A stretch of DNA of 64,000 nt from Vitis vinifera (lineage: Eukaryota; Streptophyta; Magnoliopsida; Vitales; Vitaceae): contig NC_081823.1 of the NCBI RefSeq assembly GCF_030704535.1, positions 6,826,501 to 6,890,500 on the forward strand, given 5' to 3'. Below, piece by piece: positions 1 through 12,084 of this stretch; within the stretch, counting starts at the first letter, position 1; each line of letters starts with the position of its first letter. The notes beneath the pieces are model-generated. The model was not told the origin of the DNA. It worked only from the letters and a program-made list of their open reading frames with translations, and searched no databases. Both the position numbers and the translations under genes were made by a program.

Positions 1-1
1 T

Positions 2-2723
2 GATAGCATTATTAAAACTAAGTCTAATGAAGAGGCCATTCTAGTTTCGGACAAGATTTTTAATGATTTAACTGTTGAAGATGTATGGAAGATGGAGTTT
101 AGCTCAGTAGAGGAGGCAGAAGAATTTTATAATTTATTTGCTAAAGTTACCGGATTCAGTGTTAGAAAGGATGATGTGAAACGAGATAAAAATCAAAATA
201 TAGTATCTCGTAAGTGGGTTTGTTCGAAAGAAGGATATCAACATAGAGTGTGTTTAGAGAACGAAAATCGAAAACGAGAACCTAAGGCAGTAACTCGAGT
301 TGGTTGTGAGGCAACATTTCGGATTGGGTTTAACAAACAAATGAACAAGTGGGTTGTGAAAAAGTTTATGGCTGATCATAATCATCCTTTGGTGGAACAA
401 AAAATGTCCAATTCCTTCGATCCCATAGGGTCATTAAAAATGCAGATAAAGCTCAATTGAATGCAATGCGAGGTGTTGGCATGGGAACTAGCCAAATTAT
501 GGATTACATGGTGCAACAATTAGGTGGATATAACAATGTTGGCTTCACAAAAAAAGATCTATATAACCATGTTGATGCTGATCATAGAGTTCATCTAAGA
601 GATGGTGATGCAGAGGGTGCTTTGGCTTATTTGTGTGGAAAGTCTGAAATGGATCCATCATTTTATTACAAGTACAATGTTGATGAAGACAACCATCTAG
701 CAAACCTGTTTTGGGCAGATTCTACTAGTAAATTGGATTACAGTTGTTTTGGAGATGTGTGAGCATTTGATACAACTTATCGGACTAATGCTTATAAAAA
801 ACCGTTGGTCATACTAGTTGGCATTAACCATCACCATCAAACTATAGTGTTTGGATGTGCATTATTGGTAGATGAGAGTGTTAGCACTTATACTGAGGTC
901 TTGGAGACTTTTTTGGACGCAATGAATAATAAGAAGCCTCTTTCTGTTATTACTGATGGCGATAAAGCAATGCGTAAAGCCATCAAGAGGATATTTCCAG
1001 ACTCTTGTCATCGATTATGTGCTTGGCATATTCAACGCAATGCATTCACTAATGTCCATGTCAAAGATTTTACTAATCATTTTTCTAAGTGCATGTTCAT
1101 GGAAGGCACCGTTGAAGAATTTGAATTTGCATGGAATGACATGTTGGAAATGTTTAATCTTCATGGACATAAGTGGGTGACTGATGTATATGCTAAGCGT
1201 TCTAGATGGGCAGAGGCTTATTTAAGGAGGCATTTCTTTGCTGGTATGAAAAGCACACAAAGGTGTGAGAGCATGAATGCATACTTGAATCGTTTCCTTA
1301 AAACTCGTTTGAAGCTGTTTGAGTTTGTCAAGCATTTTGATAGAGCACTCTCACGTATTCGTCATAATGAGGCAAAGGCAGAGTTTGAGACACACCATTC
1401 TTCAGCTGTTCTAACAACCAAACTCTATGCACTTGAGAAATATGCAGGGACTGTTTTCACAAGGCAATCTTTTCTAAAATTTAGGGATGAGATGAAGAAT
1501 GCAAAATTGTTTTTCCCTGTCAGTACAGAAAATCATGGAGGTTATCGTGTCCATACATTGACCAAGTTTAGAAGCCCTGACAAGATTTGGAAAGTATGTT
1601 ATGGTAATAGTGATCGGTCTATGAAATGTACTTGTATGATGTTTGAGTCAGTTGGTTTTCCATGTCCCCACATGATTGTTGTAATGAAGATAGAACACCT
1701 TGAAGAAATACCTGAGACTTGTATTATGAAAAGGTGGTCTAAGTTAGCAAAGGAAACGGTCCAAGTTCATCATGACAATGAAAGTCAAGGTGATGCGACT
1801 AACATCATACGATATGGTGCACTCAACTCTATGTGCTCACGGATGTCTTATTTCGCATCTCAATCGGAAAAAGCTTTTAAAGAGGCTAGATGTGAAATAC
1901 AAAGACTCACTTGTCAAATGGAAGAACTTTGTAAAAATTCAGTGGAAGAAAGTGAGCGAGAAGATTTGAAAGCTACAAAACACCATGTTCGAGATCCTAT
2001 CATTGTGAAGACGAAAGGTAATCCGGGTAACTTAAAAGACAAATTCAAGAAACCAAGGCATTGTGGGAAATGTAAGAAAGTAGGACACACTGTTCGAAAA
2101 TGCCCAGAGTTCGTCAACACTCACAATGCATTTATCAACATTGAAGATTCAATTAAAGATATGGTATGTTCAAACACACATTCACTAAATTCATTAATTA
2201 TTCACTTTAGTGTTATTTTTATTTGGTTAAATTGGTTGAAATAAAAAATTGAATTCTTTATATTAATACAGGGGGACATGCCTTCATTACTAAATCACAA
2301 CATGGAAGGTGGATCAAGACACGGGACAAATGAATTTTCTCAAAATGTAAGTTTAACATTTTTTAAGTAATTTTTATTATGATGTGAAAAATATTACTTA
2401 TTAGAGTAATTGAAAAATTAAATCATATTACAGACAACACTTGGCACATTTCAGAATGGTCCAGAAACAAGCTTAAATGATTCATGGCTCGGGTTACATC
2501 CACCAAATTACTTCACAAACCAAGTAAGAGTCATAGAATAAATTATTTACACCACATATCATATATCTATATATTGACAGAAGTTCCTTAACATTTAGTA
2601 TTTAATCATATGGATTTTCTTTCAAAATATTATGTATAACTGTAAATATTTTCAATGTAGGTCACCATGAACCACTTTACATCCGGAATTTCGGGAGCAA
2701 GTTCTACATATCATAACCAATGA
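2..2723 (+). pseudogene. FAR1/FHY3-type MULE transposase, broken, 5' end outside window
   Basis: Mutator-superfamily transposase of the FAR1/FHY3 type. The reading frame is open from the window edge, so the 5' end is missing. In order: a FAR1 DNA-binding domain (about 92-420, with C/H residues ending in DHNHPL); the MULE DDE core with Asp in FDTTY (about 770) and in VITDGD (about 955), and the Glu in QRCESMN (about 1265); a SWIM zinc finger (CTC and CPH, 1627-1675); and a CCHC knuckle (CGKCKKVGH, about 2060-2105). Three small 3' exons follow: 2272-2346, 2434-2523 and 2661-2723 (TGA), each with GT/AG borders and frame continuity after the main exon ends at 2163. Two breaks are visible: a frameshift near 418-421, and an in-frame TGA at 760-762 where relatives usually have a codon just before the catalytic FDTTY. 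It converges on the ULP1-like gene, leaving only about 60 bp between the stops. Confidence 0.87.
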
Positions 2724-2783
2724 GTTGTACTACAATGCAAAAAATTATGTACAAAAAAAAAAAAATCAACTCTTGATTGTATT

Positions 2784-5700
2784 CTATACTCTTCTTCTCT
2801 TTATTTTTGCATGATTCTGAACTTTATCTAATATTATAGATTTCTCACTATTTTCATCATCAAGAAGTAATTTGATTGCCAATTTGTGTCTTATAGCTGT
2901 AGAGTCCCAATGGGAAGGGGTTGAACTTGAGTCCATGAAATTGAATCTTCGCATATGATTAATGACATGGACTCCACAATCCCACCTAACAAATAAAATG
3001 AGTAAACATTTATCTAGTTAGTACATAGAAATATTATCTTGAACACATTATATTTGAAGAAACAATTATGCTTGCTTACCCATTGGCTTGCACATCTACC
3101 CATGTAGGTCTTTCAATGGGAACACTTGCTAAATTCTTTAGATGCCCATTGAGATTAAAAAAATGTGCACACTCTTCAACCTAATATTCATATCGTTATA
3201 TCTTTTAGCAAAATAAAACATGCTATTTAACAACTAACATTAAAAAGTAATAAAATTCATTAAAATATAAGACATACCACAGTTCTCATAGATGATGTTC
3301 GCATGTCATCCCTTTCTATTGATGGTAATGAATCCAATATATTAATATTATGTTGATGAAGATTTATAACACACAAATACCAATGATCCGGACATGTATC
3401 GTGCATCGGGATGTATATCTAAACAAAACACACATTTTAGCATTGATAATTATTTACAACTATGCTATGAATCCAACTTCAAATATGTACCTTATTGCAA
3501 TCATTCATTTCATCCATGTGTTTGATAATATGTGTGAACATCTTGGTAGCAGTTGCCAATTTTCTACCACCATGTAAGATTATTTGCTATGCAAAAAAAA
3601 AAAAAAAAAACATATATATATATCACAATATTTATTAGGTTTATTTTTTTTCTTTAATAAGAAATATAATGGATGAACATACCGCAAATGTGGTGGGTAA
3701 GTAGCATCTGATAGGCCGTATTCCTTTGAATTTGTTCTCAAAACTATTAAGTTTGCATGCAAATACATTTATGATCTAAAAATGAAACACAAAAAAGTTA
3801 ACAATGTTAATTATGTAATAGAATTAATAAGAATTGGGTTTATCCTTGTATTACTCACCACATCGAGTAATTCTTGTCTAGGCCCTAAAGTTAAGAAGTC
3901 TGCTCGACTTGCATGCTCATATTGAAAATTAACAAGAAGTTTACTGCAAAATATAAGATATTTAATAAGTATAACTTTTAAAACATGACATACATAAAGT
4001 ATAGTCAAAATAATTGGCTTACACACCTTTTGTCCAATGAAACATCAAACACATAAGCAACAACTAGAGACTCAAGTGTACTCAAGGAATGTGAATCCTC
4101 CACGTTCGGCAAAATGGACATGGGGATTATCTATATTGAAAACATCTCTAACAAACATTAGTTATCTTTCACTATATTATTAAGTATTTATAAAATACTA
4201 CATCAATGAAGTAACATATTACCTCTAATACCTTTTGTGATCCAACAACTATGCTTGGGAATCTCTTAGGCTTTGGCATCTTATTGGATTGATGAATGTA
4301 GGGTGACACCTTGAATTTACTAGGCTTGCGTTCCATTGTTGATCGTGTTTTCTTCAATTGACGTGGGAGCACCACCAATGAACTTAGTTGTTCTTCTTGT
4401 TTTTCAACATATGAAACATCAACATTAACCTATCATGTATTTGAACATTAGTATATATAGAACTTTGTAAAAAACTAGGTCTTCATAATATGCAAATACC
4501 TTTTCATCGTGACATTGATTGTTGACAATGGGAGAAACATGTAACTCCATGTCACCACATGAGTTATTCTCACTCAATCTCTCTTCTACAACAACATTGC
4601 TCATAGGAAAAAACAAACGTTTCAATTCCATATATTTTTCTTCAAATTCTCTAAAAGTTGATTCTTTACAACTTTCATCCATATTAGAAACATTTGTTTG
4701 TAGCACAAATTTTTTCAACTTCTCAAAAGCTTCCTCCATACCCATCAAACTTTTTTCTTCAACCTAGTAACAAATAAAAATTTCCAATATCATGAAAAAA
4801 AAAGTTTGAGATGAATAAACTAATGTTTATAAATATAGTATGAAAAAGTACCTTATGCCCTTCTTCTTGTTGTTCATGAACTTTTGCATCTTGTTTATCA
4901 CCATCTTCTACATTTCTCATATCATTATCTTTATGATCACTTGTTCTCTCATCTTTCTCAACCACCTTCATTTTTTCATCATTTTCATTTTCCGCACCAT
5001 TATTTTGCTCTATATCCACACTTTGCCCAATTTTTATAATCCATATCGTGACCTATAATTTATCCATAAACTTTATTATAATTGCAACATCACATAAACA
5101 AATAAGTTTTTCAGTTAGTAAATGTATCTTACCTTTGGATCATCATAACCTCCAAGTGTTTTGATTTTACGTTTCATCCTAGAAACCTCATCATCTCCCC
5201 ATTCATTTATACGAGGGCTATATGCATTAAAACGTAAGTTCATACCCTTCTTTGTGGAAATGTGGTCTAGGTAGAAAATCTGCAAGAAATAAATTCCAAA
5301 ATAATTATAGGGTTGAATATATCACAAATCTATTATTGTTAAAAATATCATAATATATCAACTTTGTTAAAAGTGTATTACCATTAGAAAAAATAAACAT
5401 CCAGAAATCCTACTGCTTCGTTTCTTGGATTTAAAGTCGTTTATGCCTCGTACAAGGAAGAAGAATACTATTTGAGCCCAATTTATCTTCTTTATTGATG
5501 CGGTGTCTTGAAGGAGATGGAGGAAGGAAGGCTTGACACTAACTTTCATCGTTGGACATAACAAGGCACCCAAAACAAATAATACAAAACGAATTTTAAA
5601 TTCATCCCCACATTTCTTTTCTTGCCGTATTTGGTTTTCTAACATCAACAATGGCAATTTTCTCTTCCCATCACAATACATGTTCTATAAATCATTCCGT

Positions 5701-6530
5701 TTACTTGTGCATCTCTCTATATCTACCTCCACTCCCTTAGCCTTCAAGCCCAAAATTAACTCAACATCCATTGGGGATAATTTAATGGAAGTGTTATGCA
5801 CACTTAATGTGCATGAAAGAGTGTCAAAATTCTCTACCAACCAATGACATAAACTATGATCAAGTTTAGTACATCGCAATCCTAAAATACCTCCAAACCC
5901 TATTTCTCGTATGACGACCTTTTGATTAGGTTGCAAGTGTTGAAGTAGTTTATACACCCGATCAGGCGAACAACGCGTGTGAAGATATGACTGGAAGTCA
6001 TAAATATACATAAGCAGATATATTTTAAATTGAAAGAAAATATTATCATAATTTAAAAACATAAATTTCGAATTTCTTACCTTTGATGCATTTTTTGAGT
6101 TTCGACCCTTTTGTTTTATATATTCATGAGGGCATTTTTTAGACTTCTCTAAGAACTCTTTTTTTTCTCCACTTGAAAGGGATTACCACTTTTTCCCAAT
6201 CTCTTTTCGCAACTGTAATATTAAATTAGTTAGTTATCATATAGAGTATAAAAGTTGACTAAAAAACATAATATGCAAATATTCATTTCTTTTCTTACAT
6301 CATTATTTATTATCAATTCCTTGTCATCTTTTTTTTCTTGCGAGTACTTGTTCTTGACTGCAAAAAACATCACATAAAAATGATTATATTTTCAACATAT
6401 GAATAAATATCCAAAATGAATTAACTATATATGTATATATATTCTTACAAATAATAAAGCCATGAACCCATAGGAAGTTTTGGGTTTGAAGGGGGATCAT
6501 TCTCTTCAAATGATTGTTTACTCCTGTTTA
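2784..6530 (-). pseudogene. ULP1-like (C48) cysteine peptidase carried by a MULE, multi-exon, with premature stops
   Basis: Reading the minus strand gives a chain of exons with frame-compatible GT/AG borders. The C-terminal C48 peptidase domain has all four expected catalytic positions: His in CPDHWYL (exon 3278-3418), Asp in NILDSLPS (same exon), Gln in DVQANG (exon 3080-3180) and Cys in WDCGVHVI (exon 2784-2985, stop TAG at 2784-2786). Upstream exons encode QIILHGG (3490-3586), VFACKLN (about 3674-3775), DFLTLGPRQELLD (about 3860-3944), and acidic or Lys-rich linkers (4200-5010). Further 5' lies the large N-terminal domain usually found in plant MULE-borne ULP1 proteins (5150-6000), then a region weakly like an HMG box (6070-6225). 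In-frame stops occur at 5685-5687 (TAG) and near 6184 (TAA), so the full protein is probably not made unless unrecognised introns remove them. Family role: removal of SUMO-like modifiers; its role in MULEs is unknown. Confidence 0.8.
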
Positions 6531-6967
6531 AAACACAACATTATGAATGTAATTTACAACTAATTAAAACTATGTACTATATTCAAATAATTAAGTGACA
6601 AATATAAAATCTTACATATTTGGCTTTCTAAGTCAAGATACAGTAAGACTGCTCAAAATAAGATAAACTCCTCTTATATTAAGCAATTGTGTAGCCTGCA
6701 ACATAGTGAGCATACCGATAAGAATTAAGTTTTGAATTTGACAACAATGAGTTTGAAAATATTTGTAACAAAATGGAGTTTTTTCTAAAAATATTAATCA
6801 TTATTTAATCATTAGATCGATGAGTTAAACTAATTAAAATAAATTTAAATTATCAAATAAAAATAATTTATTTACTTTAAATCTTTTTTTTTATTTTATC
6901 TTATCTTTTTTACATAGCATAGCAAAAAGGCATTTTTTAAAATTATATCAATTAATTTATAATTTTT
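6531..6967. other. AT-rich DNA, nothing recognised
   Basis: No coding or RNA feature seen. The right end of the MULE should lie in or beyond this stretch. Its left end is outside the window, so the terminal inverted repeat cannot be identified by pairing. Confidence 0.5.
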
Positions 6968-7279
6968 TTAAATATAATAATGTCCAAATGTTTTAAGCTC
7001 TTTTATCATTCTTTTCATCTCCTTAGGATCTTGTTTCATTGTATGGTTTAGTCGCATTTTGTAATTTCCAAATTTTATTACAAGTCCTCTAAGCTTCGTA
7101 GCTGAAAGTCCACCATACTTTTCTTTTAACGCTTCCCACATTTCATGAGAAGTTTGATATACCTCATACTCAATCATAAGATCATCTTGCATACAACTTA
7201 ACAACGTTATGCGAGCTAAATAATTTTTTTGTGAAAGATGCCACATCAACAAGATAAATATACATGTCATGTCTGGCAT
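6968..7279 (-). pseudogene. Copia-type gag fragment (UBN2-like)
   Basis: A 103-codon minus-strand fragment with the usual Copia gag pattern: a small hydrophobic/Asp stretch (MQDDLMIEYEVY), then SHEMWEALKEKYGG and the Leu-rich ATKLRGLVIKFGNYKM. Only the middle of gag is present, with no zinc knuckle, protease or LTR attached, so it is a relic of a retrotransposon. The assignment rests on the motif pattern recognised by eye. Confidence 0.65.
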
Positions 7280-7340
7280 ATCAAATTATTTACATGTTAT
7301 GTACAAAACATAAAAAAAAATGTAATAAATAGAAGGAAAA

Positions 7341-7856
7341 CTAATCTTCTCCCTTGAAACTAAAAGAAACAATGTTAGGATTATACACAGTGTCTTCTAT
7401 AACTCTAGAAGTTGTTTTCAATAACCATAACCCTCTAAGATTTTTATGCCTACTAGAATTTGAAAATCTTGCATTTCGCAAGTTAGGAGAAATAGAAAGC
7501 ACTGTTGTTCGTCTGATGGCATTCTTCACGAAGCATGTTTCCCAGTGTTCCTTGAAAATAGCTACTAGGTCATCAAAAGACCTATTTGTGAAACCATCAG
7601 GCCCTTCTTGAATGGATTCCCATATATTTTCAAGAACTTTTTTCTCAGGTTCTGTTAATGACATTTGTAGAATATGCATTTTACGGTTTGACTCTAAGAT
7701 ATATTCCTCTTCGAAACGTTTGAACATATTAGTCACATGATCCACATGTTCATTTGTAGAATGGCTAGGGTCCCTCTTGTAGTTCAAGATTGTATCCAAA
7801 CGCGGCCAAGGTCCACTACCCCTTAGTACTTTCCTAGTTCTCTTCAATCGTACCAT
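7341..7856 (-). CDS. Hypothetical protein, 171 aa, unassigned
   Basis: An uninterrupted ATG-started ORF of 171 codons in otherwise stop-rich sequence. The N-terminus is basic (MVRLKRTRKVLRG). The middle is rich in charged and aromatic residues (NMFKRFEEEYIL, VLENIWESIQEG, FKEHWETCFV). I see no signal peptide, membrane span or known catalytic motif. Being next to Copia gag debris and near the MULE suggests a transposon-associated or captured sequence, but that is inference. Whether it is expressed is unknown. Confidence 0.35.
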   Translation of the reverse strand: MVRLKRTRKVLRGSGPWPRLDTILNYKRDPSHSTNEHVDHVTNMFKRFEEEYILESNRKMHILQMSLTEPEKKVLENIWESIQEGPDGFTNRSFDDLVAIFKEHWETCFVKNAIRRTTVLSISPNLRNARFSNSSRHKNLRGLWLLKTTSRVIEDTVYNPNIVSFSFKGED

Positions 7857-8087
7857 TTTGCACCTGACTAAAAGAATTTAATTTAATTTTAATGAGTAAC
7901 ATATACTCATACTTTAATTAAATATTTGAACAAATGAAATTTTAATTAGAAACACACAATTATAAAAACAAAATGTCTTTTATTGTCCCTCAAATTTTTA
8001 TTATTATTTTATACACAAGTCAACATTCATAATTTCAAATAAACAATATAACACTAATAAATGGTATTTTACATCATATCAAGGTAC

Positions 8088-8320
8088 TTTATTTGAGATT
8101 TAGGTTCGAATCCATGTTGCATTATTATTTCTAACACTAAAAGGTTCAAAAGTTTAAAATTTTATTACATTTTAAATGAAAAATAAAATTAATTTATATA
8201 AAATATTTTATTTGAGATTTAGGTTCAAATCCATGTTGCATTATTATTTCTAACACTCAAAAGTCTAGAATTTTATTATATTTTAAATGAAAAATAAAAT
8301 TAATTTATATAAAATATTTT
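8088..8320. repeat. ~117-bp tandem duplication
   Basis: Two adjacent copies, each starting TTTATTTGAGATTTAGGTTC and continuing through GTTGCATTATTATTTCTAAC to AATTTATATAAAATA. They differ by a few substitutions and a short indel. Confidence 0.85.
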
Positions 8321-8476
8321 ATTTGATATTTAATTTCTAAAATTTTATTAAAAATATGTGATAACAACTTTTTCTATTAACATTAATGTATTTAAATAAT
8401 TAAAATTATTAATAATTTATCTTATCAAATTATTTTTAATTCATAAAATATCAGTAATAAAATTCGAAAGTTCAAT

Positions 8477-8598
8477 GGTAAAGATTTAATCAAAATATAA
8501 ATGGATAATTACTATTGGTAATGATTTAAACAAAATATAAATGGATAATTACTAATGGTAGTGATTTAATCAAAATATAAATGGATAATTATTAATTA
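8477..8598. repeat. 40-bp tandem repeat, three copies
   Basis: Units begin GGTAAAGATTTAATC (8477), GGTAATGATTTAAAC (8517) and GGTAGTGATTTAATC (8557). Each continues with AAAATATAAATGGATAATTA. The spacing is exactly 40 bp. Confidence 0.9.
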
Positions 8599-8639
8599 TT
8601 TATATATAAAGACAAATTCCTAAAATGCCCTATTTTAAC

Positions 8640-8772
8640 TGCCTCTCACACTCGGGCTGGGGGCGTCAAAGAAGGCCTTTTCTCTCTCCCGAGAATCCCT
8701 AAAAAGCCTCAGCCTCCAGACCAAGAATCCCTAAAAAGAGGCTCCAGCTCCGACCACTCTCAATCCTCGCAG
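8640..8772 (+). other. Exon-like GC-richer island with splice donor
   Basis: A sharp rise in GC within AT-rich surroundings. CT-rich, promoter-proximal sequence carries the block GAATCCCTAAAAAG twice and ends CTCGCAG followed by GTACTA, a good 5' splice site. It looks like the 5' UTR exon of a plant gene. What follows is Copia debris, so the rest of the gene is missing, displaced or far away. Confidence 0.4.
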
Positions 8773-8799
8773 GTACTAATCTAATCATGTTATCAGTTT

Positions 8800-10640
8800 A
8801 TGACCCAATTGATGTGAAAACTCTTAGACGAAACATATACTTTGTTACTTTTATTGAAGATGTTACTAGGAAGATATAAATTTATTTGCTCGGGTGAAAG
8901 GATCAAGTCTTTTAGTATTTTCTACATGTTCATGCTATAGTTAAGAGAGAAATTGGAAATAAGTTAAAGTGTCTTAAATATGATAATGGAGGTGAGTACA
9001 CATTAAGGGAGTTTGAAATTTACTGCATTAAGTATGGTATAAGGCATGAGAAAACAATCCTTAACACTCTACTGGGATAATGGTGTGATTGAAAAGATGA
9101 ATGACACCATCATTAAGAGGGTTAAGTGTATTTTGAAGATCGCAAAGTTGTTTATAGCGTTTTAAGGTGAAATTGCTCATACCACCTGCTACTTGGTAAA
9201 TAGATCCCCATTAGGTTTATTGAACTTTAAGGTTTTAGAGAAAGAGTGGACAAGAAAAATTGTTTACTATTCCCACTTGAAGATTTTCAAGTATAAAACT
9301 TTTGTGCGTGGTCCCAAGGAATATAGATCAAACTTGATGATAAGGCGGTCTCATATGTCTTTGTTGGGTATGGTCATGAAGAGTTTGGATTTAGGTTGTG
9401 GAATTCAACCAAGAAGAAATTGGTGAAAAGTAGAAAAGTGGTTTCTAAGAGGATCAAACCTTAGGAGATTTTGACAAAGCTAAGTAGTACTCTAATTTGT
9501 ACAAGTGATAACTTCATTGAGTTGACACTTATTCCTCTCTTATATTAAAGTAACTAAAAAATGAACAGGAGGAAATTGATGAGTTACTAAGAGATAGTGG
9601 TATAAGTACCACTTTTGAATAGGAGCCAGTTGACTAAGAAGAGCAGGAGGAGTAGTCACTTCATCGAGAGGTTTTGGTACCTTAGGCTACGAGGTTTACT
9701 AGAGAGCATTATTCTTCTACCAAATATCCCTCATTTGAGTATATGTTAGTTACTTATGAGAGGGAACCACAGAGTTTTCAAGAAGCTAAGTCTCATGCGG
9801 ATAGTAGCAATGAGTTGAGAGCTATGCAAGATAAGATAGACCTTGAGCTTGAACAGATATATGTGAAAACAACTTTTTCTTCATGGTAATTTCGATGAAG
9901 AAATCCACATGGAGAAACTAAAGGGTTTCAGAGTAAAAGGGAAAGAACACTTGGTATCCAAATTGAAGAAAATACTTTAAGGGTTGAAATAAGCTCCAAG
10001 ATAGTCATCTAAAAAGTTTAGCTCATTTATGAGAAGTCACGGTTTGTAAGTTGAAGAAGATTCACACAAACAAGAATGCCTCAGACATGTTGACAAAGGT
10101 TGTTCCTAAGTAGATCGATGTTTCACTTGTGCATTGACATAGCGTGTTTGAACTCTATGTGATGGAGTTATAGATTGACATTTCTTCCTCATATGCTAGA
10201 GGGGAAAGTTGTTGGGCTAAGTTTATCCAACCCATGAAAAGTTTCATAGGCTTATGTGTTGGGTTATTTTTATTTGGGTATTCTCTAAGCTCAAATATAA
10301 ATAACATTAGCACTCTGGGATGTTAGTGAAAAGTGATAGAGAGAAAGAAGAAGAAAATAAGGTTATTTTTTGGGCATTATTCTAGCGCTTAAAAGTGAAG
10401 GTACAAATTCTTTCATCAATCTTTTGAGAAAGCTCTTATGGTATGATTTTCTTCTTGTTCATTGTTTTATGGGATGATGGATTCCCACCTCAAGCATTGA
10501 TATATGTTTTCACTAGTTAGAAAGATCAAGAAACTAGTGAGGATTTATACGTATCCACATTTTTATTGAAGTGGAAGAAATTTTCTTCGTGGTCTTTTAC
10601 CTTCCTTAGAAGGGTTTTCGTACCTTTAGTTCTTTTTCTT
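8800..10640 (+). mobile_element. Decayed Copia retrotransposon (integrase to 3' LTR)
   Basis: Stop-riddled plus-strand remnants in Copia order. Integrase comes first (FIEDVTRK, LKYDNGGEYT and IKYGIRHE around 8850-9060, with LVNRSPLG at about 9195). Next is the region between integrase and reverse transcriptase (KEYRS, at about 9320, and the tract around 9690-9850). The C-terminal NASDMLTK-type end lies near 10075-10105. A purine tract GAGGGGAAAG (about 10199) precedes TGTTGGGC at 10210, a probable 3' LTR start running to about 10640. Most of the reverse transcriptase is deleted and no 5' LTR was found. Confidence 0.7.
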
Positions 10641-10644
10641 GCCA

Positions 10645-12060
10645 AAGAATCTTAAAACAAGTAGAGAGGTTGTCCTCCAAAATTTCCTTCTATTTTTTTC
10701 TTATAAAACTCGTGTCATCCCTTTTAACAAATCTTTCATAGAAAAATAGAAGACCCAAGCAAGGACAGAGAAAACAAAAAATGTTAAAGATTCCTTGTCT
10801 TTCCACAATGAATTACTATATGTGGTTTAACTAACTCTTTTGAACTCATATATAAATAGCAATTAACAATGATTAGCCCACAACCATTTTCTTTTCTTGT
10901 ACTAATCTAGGGTTAAGAACCTTTCTCATACAACCTTCCATGTAAAACCTGCTTTTAAAGGTACCCAGGAGTCCTACAATACTTTCAAGGAAAAAAACAC
11001 TCCTCTAGCAAAACTTTAAGGAGGAATATAATGATTTCACCAAGAAGTTTCCACTCTTGCTAGCCTTTCAAATCAGCTTAATTTCATCCTCACTGCACTT
11101 TCCAAGCATTTGAAGCCTTCTAAGTAACTTTTCAATGCTATATAACTCCCAATATTAAAATTGTCTTATGAAACCTGGGCTCCAAACAACCTACCCACTT
11201 ATGACCTTTCAAGAATTTGCCACCTAATTTTTAGTTGAAAGAGCATCCCCACCCCCACCAAACATTATGCCAATATTTTATTCTTCTTCACTACCAACAA
11301 AAAATATCGTTCTAGCCTTAAAGGCTTCTCAACCTCTTCTTATTACCTTCCACAAGTTGACACCATGCCCCCCTTTTCCAGTAAGAGAGGACCATCCTCC
11401 AGGTTCCTCCCTGAACTTTCCTACTATAATCCCTCTCCTAAGTAACTCTTTCTCCAAAGTAAATCTCCAACACCATTTTTCCAAGTAAGGCTTCATTAAG
11501 TGAGGAAAAAATCCTAATTTTGACACTCCCAATTTCTTCTCTTTACAACTAGAATACCAATTGAGTAGATGAGGTTTTTTTGTCAAGAGTTCCTCTCCCC
11601 ACAAGAAGTCTCATTGAATTTTTCCAATCTTAAAGCTACCACTTTAGAAATGATAAGAAGGGATATAAAATAAATGGGTAAGTAGTGTAGAGTACTATTA
11701 AACAAAGTAAACCTAGCTACCATCCTTTGAGTGATATTATCTTTTAAAAAGGGGCTAACCTTTTATGAAACCTCTCCCCTACCATGTCAAATTGAGTACC
11801 GAAAGATAAGCCTAAATAAGCAATTGGAACCTTCCCCATTTTACAACCTAACACAGAGCCAAACCCCTTAACATTAGGGACCTCTCCCACAAGAGTAAAT
11901 TGATCACTTTTATCCAAATTAACTTTTCAAATTGACTTTGAGCCGTGGAGATCAGCTTCAAACCAAAGGGAGTATCCTAGATTCCTGACGAGATCTAAGG
12001 AACCCAATTCCCTAACAAAGAGTTCGAAATATATATAAATAAAAAGGTTAAATGAAATAA
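10645..12060 (-). mobile_element. L1-type LINE ORF2 remnant, copy A
   Basis: The minus strand reads as the end of a plant L1 reverse transcriptase. An N-terminal part around 11780-11930 shows LGCKMGKVPIAYLGL. The downstream part at 11329-11604 shows LEKWCWRF and the final W..L..G..GVNLWK, typical of the region leading to the zinc-binding end. Frameshifts separate them, and no full ORF2 is present. The same L1 at the same relative position recurs at 16150-17740, so it inserted before the local duplication. The lower-coordinate end is cut off by the Copia remnant. Confidence 0.75.
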
Positions 12061-12084
12061 AACAATCAGGCATTGTGACATTGT

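Larger units (their letters stand above)
7860..8639. other. AT-rich DNA with two local tandem repeats
   Basis: No coding signal. It holds the ~117-bp and 40-bp tandem repeats listed separately. Confidence 0.5.

Noticed and set aside
8095-8115. tRNA B-box-like GGTTCGAATCC
   Set aside because: No matching A box, no cloverleaf stems, and the second tandem copy has the motif mutated. Chance match inside a tandem duplication.
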